Shown here: piece after piece, positions 10,381-21,163 of the stretch
How the letters are laid out: every line of letters starts with the position of its first letter
Numbering within the stretch: the first letter of the stretch is position 1
Assembly: GCA_022702545.1 (NCBI GenBank)
Contig: JAHRBC010000002.1
Coordinates: 620,001-684,000, forward strand
Source of the DNA: Phycomyces nitens
Lineage: Eukaryota; Mucoromycota; Mucoromycetes; Mucorales; Phycomycetaceae
Length of the DNA: 64,000 nt
Direction of reading: 5' to 3'
Made by a program: the position numbers and the translations under genes
The notes under the pieces: model-generated
Databases searched by the model: none
What the model was told of the DNA's origin: nothing
What the model saw: the letters and a program-made list of their open reading frames with translations, nothing else

Positions 10381-11457
10381 ATGTCCAGCCTGCGTATTCT
10401 CTCTCAAACTGTCATCTCCTCCCTGCTTAATCAGGGCAATCCAACCAATGCAAACGAGATTGTGGACCTAATGGCAACAACCTTTTCCGCATACACCAAT
10501 GGACACAAAAGTCACGACAAGTCAGCTGCCTTGGGGGCCCAAGCTCCTTTACGCGTGAACGTGACCACAGATAACCACAAGGTTCTGTTTATGCCTTCTC
10601 GTTTGGACCAGACCACCTCAATCAAGGTAGTCAGTGTACCAACCAGAGATAACGATTCCAGAGGATTGCCGGCCAGTGTGCTGGTCCTCGACCAAGATAC
10701 CGGTGCCGTGGAGACCATAATGAACGGCGGCTCCCTCACTGCCGTACGCACTGCTGCAGGTAAGGTTTGATAAGCTGGATACAAAGGCTAATTTTGGAAA
10801 AAAAAAGGTTCTGGCCTGGCAACACGTTACTATGCCAACCCGGAATCCAAAACCTTGGTTGTCATGGGCGCAGGTGCTCAGGGAAGATCCCACATTGATA
10901 TGATGATCGCCGTCCGTCCTTCAATTAAACGCGTGATGGTATGGAACAGAGGCGTTGAGCGACGCGAGGCACTAGTAAAGGCAATCCAAACAGACTATCC
11001 TTCAATTGAAGTCAAGGGAGTATCCGAATCCGACGGCTCTCTCAAAGAAGCTGTCAATGAGGCTGACATTGTGTGCACCTGTACGAATGCAAGCCAGCCT
11101 GTTCTCAAAGGTGCCTGGCTTAAACCCGGAGTGCATCTCAACTGCGTCGGATCTTACACAATGGAAATGCATGAGGTAGATGCTGATACTGTCAAGCGTG
11201 CAGAAACTATCGTGGTTGATTCCATCTCGGCCTGTGCTTCAGAGGCTGGTGAACTCGTAAAGTCTTCCAAGCCTGACCAATGGGTTGAGATTGGTGAAGT
11301 TGTGAGCAGCTCTGATTTACAAGAAAAGGCGACCAAGGCACGTGACACTATTACACTTTTCAAGAGTGTTGGCATCAGTGTCCAAGACAGTGCCATTGCT
11401 GGGCTTATGAACAAGAGGGCAAAGGAAGCAGGATTGGGAGACATTGTTGATTTTTAA
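10381..11457 (+). CDS. Ornithine cyclodeaminase / mu-crystallin family protein
   Basis: NAD(P)-dependent oxidoreductase-type protein of 342 aa in two exons (10381-10759, 10808-11457). The family includes ornithine cyclodeaminase (ornithine to proline plus ammonia), alanine dehydrogenases and mu-crystallin/ketimine reductase. The substrate-binding half contains MNGGSLTAVRTAAGSGLATRY, shown here at its diagnostic core LTAVRTAA around residue 120. The Rossmann half starts with LVVMGAGAQGRSH (GxGxxG) near residue 145 and includes NCVGSYTMEMHEVD, typical of the family. The intron is standard GT..AG and splits the conserved TAA/GSG segment. There is no targeting signal, so it is probably cytosolic. 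The exact substrate cannot be told from sequence; ketimine reductase is as likely as true cyclodeaminase. Confidence 0.9.
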
Positions 11458-12792
11458 AAGATTGTATTTATTATTTATTGTTTTTGCCATTTAATCTAAT
11501 CAAATATATCTATCTATCTATCTATATATATATTATTTTTGCTCGTGAATATCCTATAAGAATACTGAAAGAGGATAAGTATATATTGTTCTCTCTTGTT
11601 TATAAAAATATAAAGATCATTTTTTATAAAGGGTAGTACTCAGCAAATACTGTTTCGCATCAAGAATGTAATTTTGGTAACATCACTCAGTGCTTGACTC
11701 TATGTACTGCAATTTCATCACCACTACCCTAGCTTAAACAGAGAAAGAATCGATGCCTACCTTTTTCTTTTATGAATATAGTGGAACTGTTGTATATATA
11801 TATATATATAAAATAAACTAAGAAGCGAACAACAGGTGCTCCAGCCCCCTTTTATATTCAGCCCAAAAAGAGGAGAAAATTTTTTCTCTCGACATTTATT
11901 ACAGTCACTTTTTTATTTTAAAATCCCGTCAGAGCGCCCTTTTTTTTGTATTGCATCATCAATAAATAAATTTGTGTGGTTGAATATTTGAAATACTCCA
12001 AATTTGAGGACTGGATTTTTTTATTATTTTATTTTTATTCTAGTGATCAACAGATATATATAAATAAATAAATAAATCTATATATATTGAGATTGATCAA
12101 ATAATAATAATAATAATAATAATAATAGTAAATATTTTCATATCTGCTCAAAAGACAATTGTTTCTGGATTTAATATAAACAATCCAGAGATTTGTGATT
12201 AGTCGGTAAGAATGTTTTCGAGACTGTATTCATTTCTGAAACGTATAGGTCTTTTAAAAAAAGTCTATCGAGCCCGAATTCCACTATATATAAAATATAT
12301 ATAATATATATAATATATATATTTAATTATAATGATAATGATAATGATGATATTAATAATAATAAAATAACAACGATATACTTCTTTTAGTGGGATGCTT
12401 GGAGGGAATTACTAGAGTTAAGCATATGGAAATAAATAAAATAAAATAAAAAGGGGGGGAGAGAGGCAGACAATTCTCTATTGTTGTTGCATTATTGTGC
12501 ATTGTGCATTGTGCAGTGTTATTGCAGTACAGACAAACATTGTATTGTGAACAAGGTGTAATATAGTATTGGCTACAAAATCGACCGTATAACACGAGTC
12601 TAGACGTCAGATAGAGATTCGAAATAATTTACAGGTATCGAGACCAAATAATCCCTGTTTCCGAACTAACAATCTCATGGCTATCTGTGAGTCTATCTAC
12701 CTATCTATCTATACAATTTGTCGACATGCACATGCACTAAACTTATTCTGCTGATGAATCTCTACAGGCATTCCTGAAAGTCTCGAGCTGTA
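11458..12792. other. Intergenic, AT-rich with microsatellites
   Basis: No convincing gene. Simple repeats dominate: (TATC)n near 11510-11525, (TA)n near 11795-11812, AAT repeats at about 12105-12127 and TATATA-rich DNA at 12285-12320. A possible very short first exon (ATG at 12677 followed by GTGAGT) precedes the small ORF region at 12793 but could not be joined in frame. Confidence 0.5.
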
Positions 12793-13090
12793 ATGTATAT
12801 ATTATTCCACGTGCATACAGGCCAGCATTGTCGGCTCAACGATATTCTGGCCGAAGAGAATCCTCAAGTCATTCACCCAAGTCATTCACCCAAGAGACTT
12901 TGGGGTAAAAGACCGGTCGGCACATTCCGTCAAGCTTCCTCGACGGACCCCATCTATCCGGTGAGTCTCTGCAGTCGACTGAAGTGGTTTTGTAACATAT
13001 AAAGAAGTTGGCTGATTCATCTGCAGGTGCCAAGTAATCCTCATCCTCATCCTTATCCCATCGTTCCAGAGTCCATATCAGGCATGGTAG
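12793..13090 (+). CDS. Possible two-exon coding segment, unknown
   Basis: An open frame from an ATG at 12793 reads RLNDILAEENPQ...KRLWGKRPVG...DPIYP to about 12960. There a consensus GTGAGT..CTGCAG intron joins it in frame to VPSNPHPHPYPIVPES at 13027-13090, followed by another possible donor (GTAGGA). Base composition is much less AT-rich than the spacers. All three frames are open over part of exon 1, so the reading frame is uncertain, and the segment may be the 5' part of the gene that follows. I do not recognise it. Confidence 0.3.
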
Positions 13091-13204
13091 GACTACCCTT
13101 TTTCAGCAAACCTTTTTTTATTTTTATTTTTTTGTGGGATATAAAACAAATCAACTAGAGAGCTCTGGTCTGCACATCTCTTTTCATAATATCTCCATTT
13201 TACA

Positions 13205-13643
13205 ATGTACCCTGAAGCCCCCCTTATTCTAAAGACAAGCGCCGTCCTAGGTGGCTCTGTCAGCCTTTGCATCAGCCTGGTGTTTGGGTAAGATTATTTA
13301 AACTAAAATATATTCAGCAATTAAACATCTTCAAACAGTGGCAAATCGTATTCCCAAGCAGTATCCCAATACATTGCCAAATCTGCCCGTTCGGTATCTG
13401 CCTGGAAGTGTAAGTACTGGCAATCCATAATGTCCAGTAAACTCACCTACACCACACACAATAGCCATTCGAGCCCTCCTGTCACAAGAACACCCTGCCT
13501 TTACCCGACCCTCGTCGCACAACACCCCATTAGAACACCTACGACAATTGAACAATACACCGGCCTCGATTTCGATCGCTAGCACCCTCAGTGTCTGCCC
13601 ACAAGCAATGCGACCAAAGAGACACCTTTACCTGAGATGCTAA
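13205..13643 (+). CDS. Small spliced protein of unknown function
   Basis: Three exons (13205-13287, 13339-13409, 13465-13643) give about 110 aa. Both introns have textbook GTAAG donors and CAG/TAG acceptors. The N-terminus, MYPEAPLILKTSAVLGGS continuing into a hydrophobic stretch, could be a single transmembrane segment or signal anchor (residues about 7-28). A short amphipathic segment follows, then a Ser/Thr/Pro-rich tail ending KRHLYLRC. An in-frame stop lies just upstream of the ATG, supporting this start, although an acceptor at 13238-13239 could instead join it to the upstream exons. No family recognised. Confidence 0.45.
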
Positions 13644-14131
13644 ACCAGCCTATTTGCCCAACCTTTTGTTTCTATTTTCTTGAGGATGTCTGGAACATCA
13701 TTGTACTACTGTGGCGCTTTGTCAGAGCGAAAAAGAACGGGGACCTTCTGCTCCAATGGGTAACCTTTTATGCCCATTAGCAACCACACACACACACCCA
13801 ACACCCCCCAACTTTTTAGCCTTGCTTCCCACACTTTTATTTTTTTCTTTTTTGCTTACGAAAAAAACTGAACATATTTCCGGACCTATAGTCTAATTCT
13901 CATAATTATTTACACACTCATTACATCAAAAGATATAGCACATCTTGTATATACATATATATATAATATATAATATAAAAATAAATATATATATTTTAAA
14001 TCATTCGATTAAAAAATATATTCTCCAAGGTGTATATACTAAAGTAGAGAACAATGACAAACACCATTTATGGCATGCACAGACCATTTTCCTACACACA
14101 TACAACTTTTTTTATATATAATTTGTGATTA
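13644..14131. other. Intergenic spacer
   Basis: Tail-to-tail spacer between the small unknown gene and the methyltransferase. C/A-rich to 13815, then TA-rich (13950-14010). No gene or RNA recognised. Confidence 0.5.
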
Positions 14132-15140
14132 TCAGAAACTCTTTATAAATGCAGCACTAAACGAATAGCTATTAAAGTTGTATTCCCTCATCGAATTCCT
14201 TAGTTGATCACAAATAGGTTGGTCTGGGAATCTTTCCACCAGCTCCCGGATTATCTTTGGAAAGGCTAAAGCAAATTCAATCCAATTCTCGATTACAGCA
14301 GGCGATTCAAGTTGGCCAATATTGACCACTGACGCATTAGTTCTAACCATGTTGAGCCCGTACTTCTTGACAAGGTCTATTATTACTTGTTCATCGCACG
14401 GGCATTGATTGCGTTCCCGGCAGATCTCGATGACTTTTATATATATACATATACATATATATATTCTTAATTCAATGTTCTTCTTTACATCATCTTTACC
14501 TTTCTGGACAAATATCAGTATCGCTCCTCCTCCAGACTCCTATTCCAATGTCAATAGAACACAAATTGCTTATATATACATTTTTTTTGCATTGGGCTTA
14601 TTTTGACCTTTACCTTGACATTGATCAAATTAAAGTCACACATTCCCCCAGGCTTCAATACTCGTACAAGCTTACAAATTAATGTTTGCCATTCATTGAT
14701 ATCATATGCAGCCGTATGAGAACTGAAATAGATATGACTGAAATGGCCTTGAGGGAACCGTTCTTCATACAACAGACCGGAATCCTTGAACATGAGATTC
14801 TCAGGACCATCGACGGGGTTCTGGCTAGACGTCAGGACAATGACAAGGCTTTGGGGATATTGAATCGCCACACTCTAAACCAAATCAGCCATGGCTATCC
14901 AAAGATTTCCAAACAGTTGATTACCTACATTTCCCCATTCTTCGACACCGTAACCCATCCCAAGAAAGATTGGTAGCTGAGGACTGGCAAGGGGACAATG
15001 TCCAACCATTAATGGAGACTAGATCAGTATAGAAAGGACAAGAAACAACAACAACAAAAAAGACAAAGGTCTGTCTGGTAAAACAATTAATATACAAATA
15101 TCGCCATACCATCAAAAGGCCATACCTCGCCATAGTCCAT
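14132..15140 (-). CDS. Short SAM-dependent methyltransferase-like protein
   Basis: Five exons (15140-15126, 15018-14929, 14874-14614, 14539-14500, 14433-14132) sum to 235 aa. Class I methyltransferase features are visible: a glycine-rich motif I, FLGMGYGVEEWGN (residues about 23-35), the strand-helix unit AIQYPQSLVIV after it, and the post-motif LVRVLKPGGMCDF (about 110-122). It is shorter than the related gene at 31087-32593, with only about 22 residues before motif I and the acidic residue after beta-2 replaced (VLTSSQNP), so SAM binding may be weakened. The first exon encodes just five codons. Substrate unknown. It may be a diverged paralogue of the second methyltransferase. Confidence 0.7.
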
Positions 15141-15252
15141 TTCAAAATAATACATATGGTATATTAGCAAGATCGCTTTTGTGTGCAACCTAGCCTATAC
15201 ATCATTTATACCCAAAAAAAAATTAATTAATTTTTAATCACTAAAATATTAT

Positions 15253-15298
15253 TTCTTCTTCTTCTTCTTCTTCTTCTTCTTCTTGCTCCTCCTCTTTT
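15253..15298 (+). promoter_or_regulatory. CTT-rich tract upstream of DUF1749 gene
   Basis: (CTT)n pyrimidine tract ending about 12 bp before the ATG at 15310. Probably 5' leader or core promoter; also a microsatellite in its own right. Confidence 0.4.
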
Positions 15299-15309
15299 AA
15301 ATACGTACC

Positions 15310-16262
15310 ATGGAATTTCCTGGTGTATTGTTCACGTACGATCAGGAATCGCGTCTTACTGCGTTTGAATCCGAACCGCATCCAAACACACTGGTGTTTA
15401 TTGGTGGACTTGGGGATGGCTATAATGCTGTCCCATTTCTTGCACCACTCCAAAAGCAGCTTGCCAATATTGGATGGTCTCTAACTCAAGTTCAACTGAC
15501 GTCTAGCAACAATGGCTATGGCGCATCCAGCCTAGCCCAAGACGTACAAGAACTCGATAACCTTGTGAGATATCTGGTCAACAAACGTCAAAAGTCTCGC
15601 ATCATTTTCATGGGACATTCGACAGGTAAATTGATATGATTGGATTTAGTGCTTATATCCCTCTTGACTACTCTGTAAAGGCAGCCAAGACTGTTTACTC
15701 TATAGCAGGCGCAGTGAAATGCGCAAAATTGTGTCTGGCTATATACTCCAGGCCCCTGTGTCTGACAGAGAAGGCATGGAAGGAGAGATACCAAGTCTCG
15801 AAAGGTACATTGAGATGGCCAGAACCCTTTGTGCTGAACGAAAGGATGACGCCTGGATGCCATATGAACTGGGAATCCCAATAACCGCCAGCCGATTCTT
15901 TTCTCTCTATGCTGTTGGGTAAGCTAGTCTTGGCGGGGGGATTTACTAGGGTAAAATAGGGTATTGATGGGTTTTTTTATAGAGGAGACGATGACATGTT
16001 TTCTTCTGATTTATCAGACGACTTTTTAAAGAATCTTTATAAAGATGTCAATAGCCCAATGCTACTGCTAGGATCAGAATGCGATGAGTTTTACAAATCT
16101 ACTAGGATCAGCCAGCGAGACCTATTGAACCGATTCGCATCCTTTTCCCCACTTGTAACATCAGACATCGTGCCTGGTGCAGATCATTCGGCGACTCAGC
16201 TTGATTGCCAACTTTATATTTGCCAAACTGTAATCTCTTTTATCAACCAAACAGATATATAA
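15310..16262 (+). CDS. DUF1749 alpha/beta hydrolase (SidJ-like)
   Basis: Predicted serine hydrolase of 277 aa in three exons (15310-15625, 15681-15918, 15983-16262). Family members include Aspergillus SidJ, which hydrolyses fusarinine-type siderophores inside the cell. The early strand TLVFIGGLGDGYNAVPFL gives the oxyanion region, GHSTGSQDCLLY (about residues 102-113) carries the nucleophilic Ser, and GADHSATQLD near residue 250 supplies the expected catalytic His. The N-terminus has no signal peptide, so it is probably cytosolic. The downstream stop lies 35 bp from the Arp8 stop on the other strand, so their 3' UTRs must overlap. No siderophore synthetase or transporter is nearby, so a siderophore role is only possible, not indicated by context. 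Confidence 0.85.
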
Positions 16263-16297
16263 AATAAAGTAGATGATTATGGACGTGAATAAAGAGG

Positions 16298-19004
16298 TCA
16301 AGTAAAGAGAGTACGGTCCTTTAGGCACCTTGCACCAACTTGGTCCCATTCTTCTAATCCTATCCACATTTCTTTTGCAATCTCAAGTTTGCTCAGTACT
16401 GACGCACCCTTCCATACCAACAGACGCGGGTCAAGTTCACGTGGAGCAGGCAAAACTTCAACCTTTTCAATCGACAAGGACTGGGCGATCGTCGTCGACA
16501 AGACCCTACAGAACAAGACACCAACTAAGCTTTGTAATCATCTTTATATATATATATATTACTTACCGATCCTCAAGCACCCGGTTGAAATTGCCAATCA
16601 TTCCACCTCCACCCACCAAGATAATGTTTGTAAAGAAGCGTTTGAGGCGTTCTTCAGATGCACCTGATGCAACCTGGATCGACTGCGCAATAGCCACATC
16701 AAGTGGAAATACTACATGCTCTTGGTCTTTTGAATTCACCAAGACTGAAAATACAGGGGGTTCTGAGCCATTTGGAGTCGATACAACCTTTGGTGAAGGC
16801 GCAGGCATACTGGTCCATGGCTTGGCACGTTGACCTGGAGGAGGAGCTGCTGAATTGGAGATCCCAGGTGCTTGTGATGACTTGAGAACCATTAATTACC
16901 ATTGATATCCCCATCCCATCCCAAACCTTTACTATTATTATTATTTTACCTGGATTTCATCAGCAATATCGTCTACTACACCTTGGCTGATCCATTTTGT
17001 CTTTCGAGCCGTCTTTTCCTTATCATTGAGAATGGCAGGATAGAATAGACAAAGAGGAGCCAAAAACACTTCGTCATAAACCTTGCATTGATATTTCTTT
17101 GTAGGCTGGTGTGGTGCACGCACAAAAAAGTCATAGACCTGAATACTAATGTCAGCCTCATTCATCGTACACCATTTCTTCTTGAGGTCTTCTGCAAGGC
17201 GCCAATCATGAGATCGTCTGAGGTTGATGTCAGCATAGGGGAATCGATTGGAAAGGAGGAAGGACATGAATGTCTTTGTGATATCGTCTCCTCCCATGGA
17301 GATCATTGTGCTTTCACAAATGGGGTCAGTTTACTTGGCCTTCACACACCATACCATTTCAACCGTATCCTTACCGAGACTCTAGAAAGCAAACACCGTC
17401 TTCAATACACGCAATGTTTGTCTTTTGAGCACCAATATCAACTACACATGCAGTAGAAACGCCTGCGCCAAAAGTAGCAGATGTAGATTCCTATAGCCGA
17501 TTGTTTATTACCCAGGTCTTGAGGCTCTAAATATACACCTTACCTGCTGTACAAGTACGCCCCTAAACTTCATATAGCGAAGCAATACCGTAACAAGTTC
17601 ACAAATGTATGTTCGAGGAAAAATGTCTGGGATCACCAAAACTGCATTATAATCCTACGGATAACAATACAATTATAACATGTCTGTTAAGTTTTCTAAA
17701 TCCGTTTTCGTATTTGAATCTAAAAATTACCTCGAATTGCTTTTCCTCAATCTCAAGTTCTGTATTAATGGTATCGGTCCAGATGGTCTGTAGGTCGCTC
17801 ATGACGGCCTGAAGTGAAGTATAGTCCTGGTTATTCAATGTTCCGTGCTTCCAGGGATAGAACAGCTTGTAGTCAGAGTTCTCGGTCATGGGCAAGTTGA
17901 GGGCCTAAAAAAACAATAGATTCATTTGTCAAACCCTTTTTATAAATTCTTTGGCAATACCACCAATACACATTAATATACCAACCTTTTCGCCTACAAA
18001 ATGGTCAGGTTTCTCTTCAGAGTTGATCTCGGTCCACTCGACCTTGTAAGGATCGTTGTGATCCGGGATCAATTCCTGGTATGCCTGTGTATTGAATCCA
18101 ATCACTTGCCCCTCGGCATTGGGAACTGCTCTTCGCTTTGCACTCTTCATTCTCCACTTGAGCTCGCCCTTGATTTCCTCGATAGCCTCTTCGTTTACTT
18201 CAGCCACCTGTTCATCAGGAACATCCGTGATTTGTTGTGTAAGACGTCTGGCAATAACATGAGGTACTGTTTTTGGGAATGCTTCTGATGCGAGACCGAT
18301 GCGCAAATTACGTGATCCAGGGTGAATTACAATCGTGTCTGTCCATTCTTCCTCTGGCTAATAATAATAAAAAATAATGATTGATGATCAAAAAAAAACA
18401 TGATTGTGATGAGTTTAATTGTTTGCATTAATGTTTACGCCATTAATAATGTGTGTGTGTATGTGTGTGGATCAGTTTTACTTGCATTGGGCATAATTGC
18501 TGCTGCTCCAGCCTTGTTGCCGGGAAAATAAGTCACATCAGACTTTACAAATGTGCTGGTGATATTACGCGTTGGAAGGATATTGAATCCTTTGACAGGA
18601 AATGTGGTGTATTTGAAATGAGGTTGCGGTACTTTGGGTGCAGCGCTATCTAGTTTTTCAGACTTTGTGAATGTTGGAGACTTTAGTGGTACCAAGTCAT
18701 CGTTGAGAGGAACAATAGGAGGAGTTGTGGGACTGTAGGTAGGTGAGATTGCAGAAGAAGATGAGATTTGCTTTTTGGTGATTGGTTCTGCTTTGATGGT
18801 AATGTTGATGTCTTCGAGGGATGCACGTCGTTTTGTTTGACGAGGTTTCTTTGTTGGCCGAGTGTCTTCTTTTAGTTTCCGGGGTTCAGCCTTCAATTGA
18901 TCTGTGCGTGGTTGGGTGAATGTGGCCGAGGGTGTCTGCATCCACGCATATTTTTTCTGAGACAAGCTCTTTAGAAAGGTATTGGAGTGCGGACTGTCTG
19001 CCAT
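16298..19004 (-). CDS. ARP8: Actin-related protein Arp8 (INO80 complex)
   Basis: Nuclear actin-related protein of the INO80 chromatin remodeller; Arp8 with Arp4 and actin forms a module that binds linker DNA. Eight exons (19004-18482, 18353-17986, 17904-17731, 17654-17544, 17490-17375, 17310-16950, 16880-16567, 16505-16298) give 724 aa. Residues 1 to about 170 are Lys/Ser/Pro-rich and disordered (KKPRQTKRRAS resembles an NLS). The actin fold begins at TIVIHPGSRNLRIGLASE and includes VLVIPDIFPR, VVDIGAQKTNIACIEDG (phosphate loop), ISMGGDDITKTFM, ILVGGGGMIGNF and a C-terminal KGASVLSKLE with EEWDQVGARCLKDRTLF. The Arp8-specific insertion lies near 16650-16880. Length and motif order are normal. 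Confidence 0.92.
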
Positions 19005-19817
19005 TAGGGATGAGTTGTGGTATTGGGAGCAATGAAAAGGAGGAAGAGGAAGAGGAAGAGGTGGTGGAGGAGGAGGAGGGGATTGATGGAGTACTTTCCT
19101 ATTCTGTACGACTAATTATATCACAAAATAAAGAAAGAGAGAATGATTGACTAGGATCCAAAAAAACAAAACAACAATAATAATGAGATCAGCAAGACTA
19201 TAAACACAATCACAATTCCTTTCTCTTTGACCTTCTTTTTTGTTTGTTTGCAGAGACGTGTGACGCAAGTAATGGATTCTCCGCCAAACCATTCAAGCTT
19301 GATATTCCAAAAAATATAAAAAATAATATATATATATATATATAAAGCAGACACTTGTTCAAGGTGCTCATAAAGACCAATATAGGTGGCGAATCGAGAG
19401 AATTAAAGACCAACAAATTCAAGGCTACCAAAGAGTATTTTTTTAAAGAAAAAGAAAAAGAAACATTTGGTGCCAGTAATGCTTTTATTGCATTGGGATT
19501 CCTAATTGGTTTGAATTCGATTGAGGAAACGACTCTTGCAACAAAAAAACATGATACTTTGGCATCTGCATGTCATTATGAAATTGCCAAAGGAATCAAG
19601 CCTTGTAAAAATAATAATAATAATAGAATAAAGGACATTCTTATTACAAATAAACAAATAAATAAGATAAATAAATAAATAATAAAGGGTTATTCATTTC
19701 ACTGTTATATTATTATTATATTATATCTCATCAATTTAAATCCAAAATTTAATTGTAAAAAAAAAATATTTAATTTATTGTTTTTGTCTCTAAAAAAAAA
19801 GGGCGTCTTGTAGGATA
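19005..19817. other. Intergenic, divergent promoters of Arp8 and PAS gene
   Basis: Next to the Arp8 start is a GA-rich tract (CT-rich on the Arp8 strand). An open frame at about 19355-19678 encodes a Lys-rich 100-residue peptide with a segment FGASNAFIALGFLIGLN. It lacks an ATG and a clear upstream exon, so I treat it as doubtful. AAT and AATA repeats fill 19610-19690. Confidence 0.45.
19036..19080 (-). promoter_or_regulatory. Pyrimidine-rich tract upstream of ARP8
   Basis: On the minus strand this is an almost pure C/T stretch about 32 bp upstream of the Arp8 ATG, matching the tracts before other genes in the window. Confidence 0.4.
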
Positions 19818-20663
19818 ATGGAGCCCAATTACATTGCAATCTTTGATAATACGTTGAATGCCACCTACATCTATGTGTCGGACAGCGTCATTGATGTCCT
19901 GGGCTTCACACCAGAAGAAATGCTCGGAAAAGGAGGCTACAGCCTAATCCATCCTAATGAACTCGAAGCAGCCCATCTGATCCATCGAGCAAACGTGATG
20001 AATGAACGCATGTCGGTCATGCTCACCTATCGCACTCTTCACAAGAACGGCGGATATGTTGAAATTGATACGGTCGTGAACTACTGTACCGATGTCGTCG
20101 TCTGCACTAATTTCTTACATGGCAACAGGACAACAATCCAACACAAGATCAGAGCTAGTTCTGTCGACGAATGGTTTGTTATTTCTCCAGATGGCTCGGT
20201 TCATCTGGTTGGATCATGGCAAAACAATCAGGCTCGACTAAGCAAGGTCTTGAGTGTGGGAAATCAGTGGGTCAAGAATCGGGTGGTCCATCCTCAGGAA
20301 CAGCGATTCTCCATGATCCTAAACAAGTTTACGGATGCTCTCGACATTGTCTTTATTTCACGTCTTGCAGAGCCACTAGTTGGAGCAGCAGCCCGGTCGA
20401 CCGTTGGACAGTCTCTGTATATGTTTGTGAAGGATTCTGACCTGGAATCTGTAGAAGTACAGATTAATATGGCAAAGTCAAATAGCAGAATCGTGCGCCT
20501 ACGGTTTGAATGGATTGTTGATAGTATTCGAGGGGTGACGGCAACAGTGGAAGCTGTAGTAAGCTGCACCAATGATGGCCTTGTGATGGTCGTACGACTG
20601 GCGCCTTTAGTATCAGTAGAGGATTCTTTTATTAAACAACAGAAAAAAGAGTTGGAAGCATGA
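19818..20663 (+). CDS. PAS-domain protein (WC-1/PAS_3-like), single exon
   Basis: 281-aa intronless protein. Residues about 1-100 form a PAS domain: IAIFDNTLNATYIYVSDSV, then VLGFTPEEMLGKGGYSLIHP and MLTYRTLHKNGGYVEIDT, the pattern seen in fungal blue-light regulator and signalling proteins. The LOV flavin-binding signature GRNCRFLQ is absent, as is a GATA zinc finger, so it is not a White Collar photoreceptor. A second region (about 165-255) looks like a weaker PAS-type fold (FTDALDIVFISRL, GQSLYMFVKDSD). No DNA-binding, kinase or membrane domain is seen. Probably a protein-interaction or small-ligand sensor module; partner unknown. The lack of introns stands out among intron-rich neighbours. 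Confidence 0.8.
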   Translation: MEPNYIAIFDNTLNATYIYVSDSVIDVLGFTPEEMLGKGGYSLIHPNELEAAHLIHRANVMNERMSVMLTYRTLHKNGGYVEIDTVVNYCTDVVVCTNFLHGNRTTIQHKIRASSVDEWFVISPDGSVHLVGSWQNNQARLSKVLSVGNQWVKNRVVHPQEQRFSMILNKFTDALDIVFISRLAEPLVGAAARSTVGQSLYMFVKDSDLESVEVQINMAKSNSRIVRLRFEWIVDSIRGVTATVEAVVSCTNDGLVMVVRLAPLVSVEDSFIKQQKKELEA

Positions 20664-21163
20664 TTTCTCATAATACACAACCACAAGCATGTACACAAGG
20701 TATATTTATATCTATATATATTTTATACATGTGTGTATGTGTATGTATGTATGTATGTATTTATGTATGTATGCGTGTGTGTGTGTGTATATATATATAT
20801 GTGTGTATACGCCTATGTGTATCTATCTGTATATTAAGAAGAAAATGAGATGGAATTATAAAGATATATAGAGTAGACTTCAATAGTGTATTCTGCTTTC
20901 TGGGGATCCTTGCCTTGAGGTATTAAAGTATAGACCTTTTTTTTTAATATAAATCCTTGTAAAATTTTTATTATTATTATTATTATTTGCTGGTCATTTA
21001 TAACGTTGATAAGTAGCAAGATAACCAAACCAGATTTCTTGTGATTTGTATGTTGAATTGTCTAAAAAAAGATCAACAAAATAGGCAGAAAATACCAGAA
21101 AACACCAGCCAGAAAGTCTATAAAAGGATGCATTGTTCACCTTCTTGATCCATCATCTCTTTC
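20664..21163. repeat. Intergenic with TATG/TG/TA microsatellites
   Basis: Spacer between the PAS and ATPase genes. Dense TATG, GTGT and TA repeats run from about 20700 to 20835 and an ATT repeat lies near 20970-20990. No gene seen. Confidence 0.6.

Noticed and set aside
19355..19678. Lys-rich ORF of 107 codons
   Set aside because: No ATG, ends in an AAT repeat, and upstream exons could not be joined convincingly; no family match.
19818..20663. Considered a blue-light photoreceptor
   Set aside because: The cysteine-containing LOV signature and a GATA finger are both missing.
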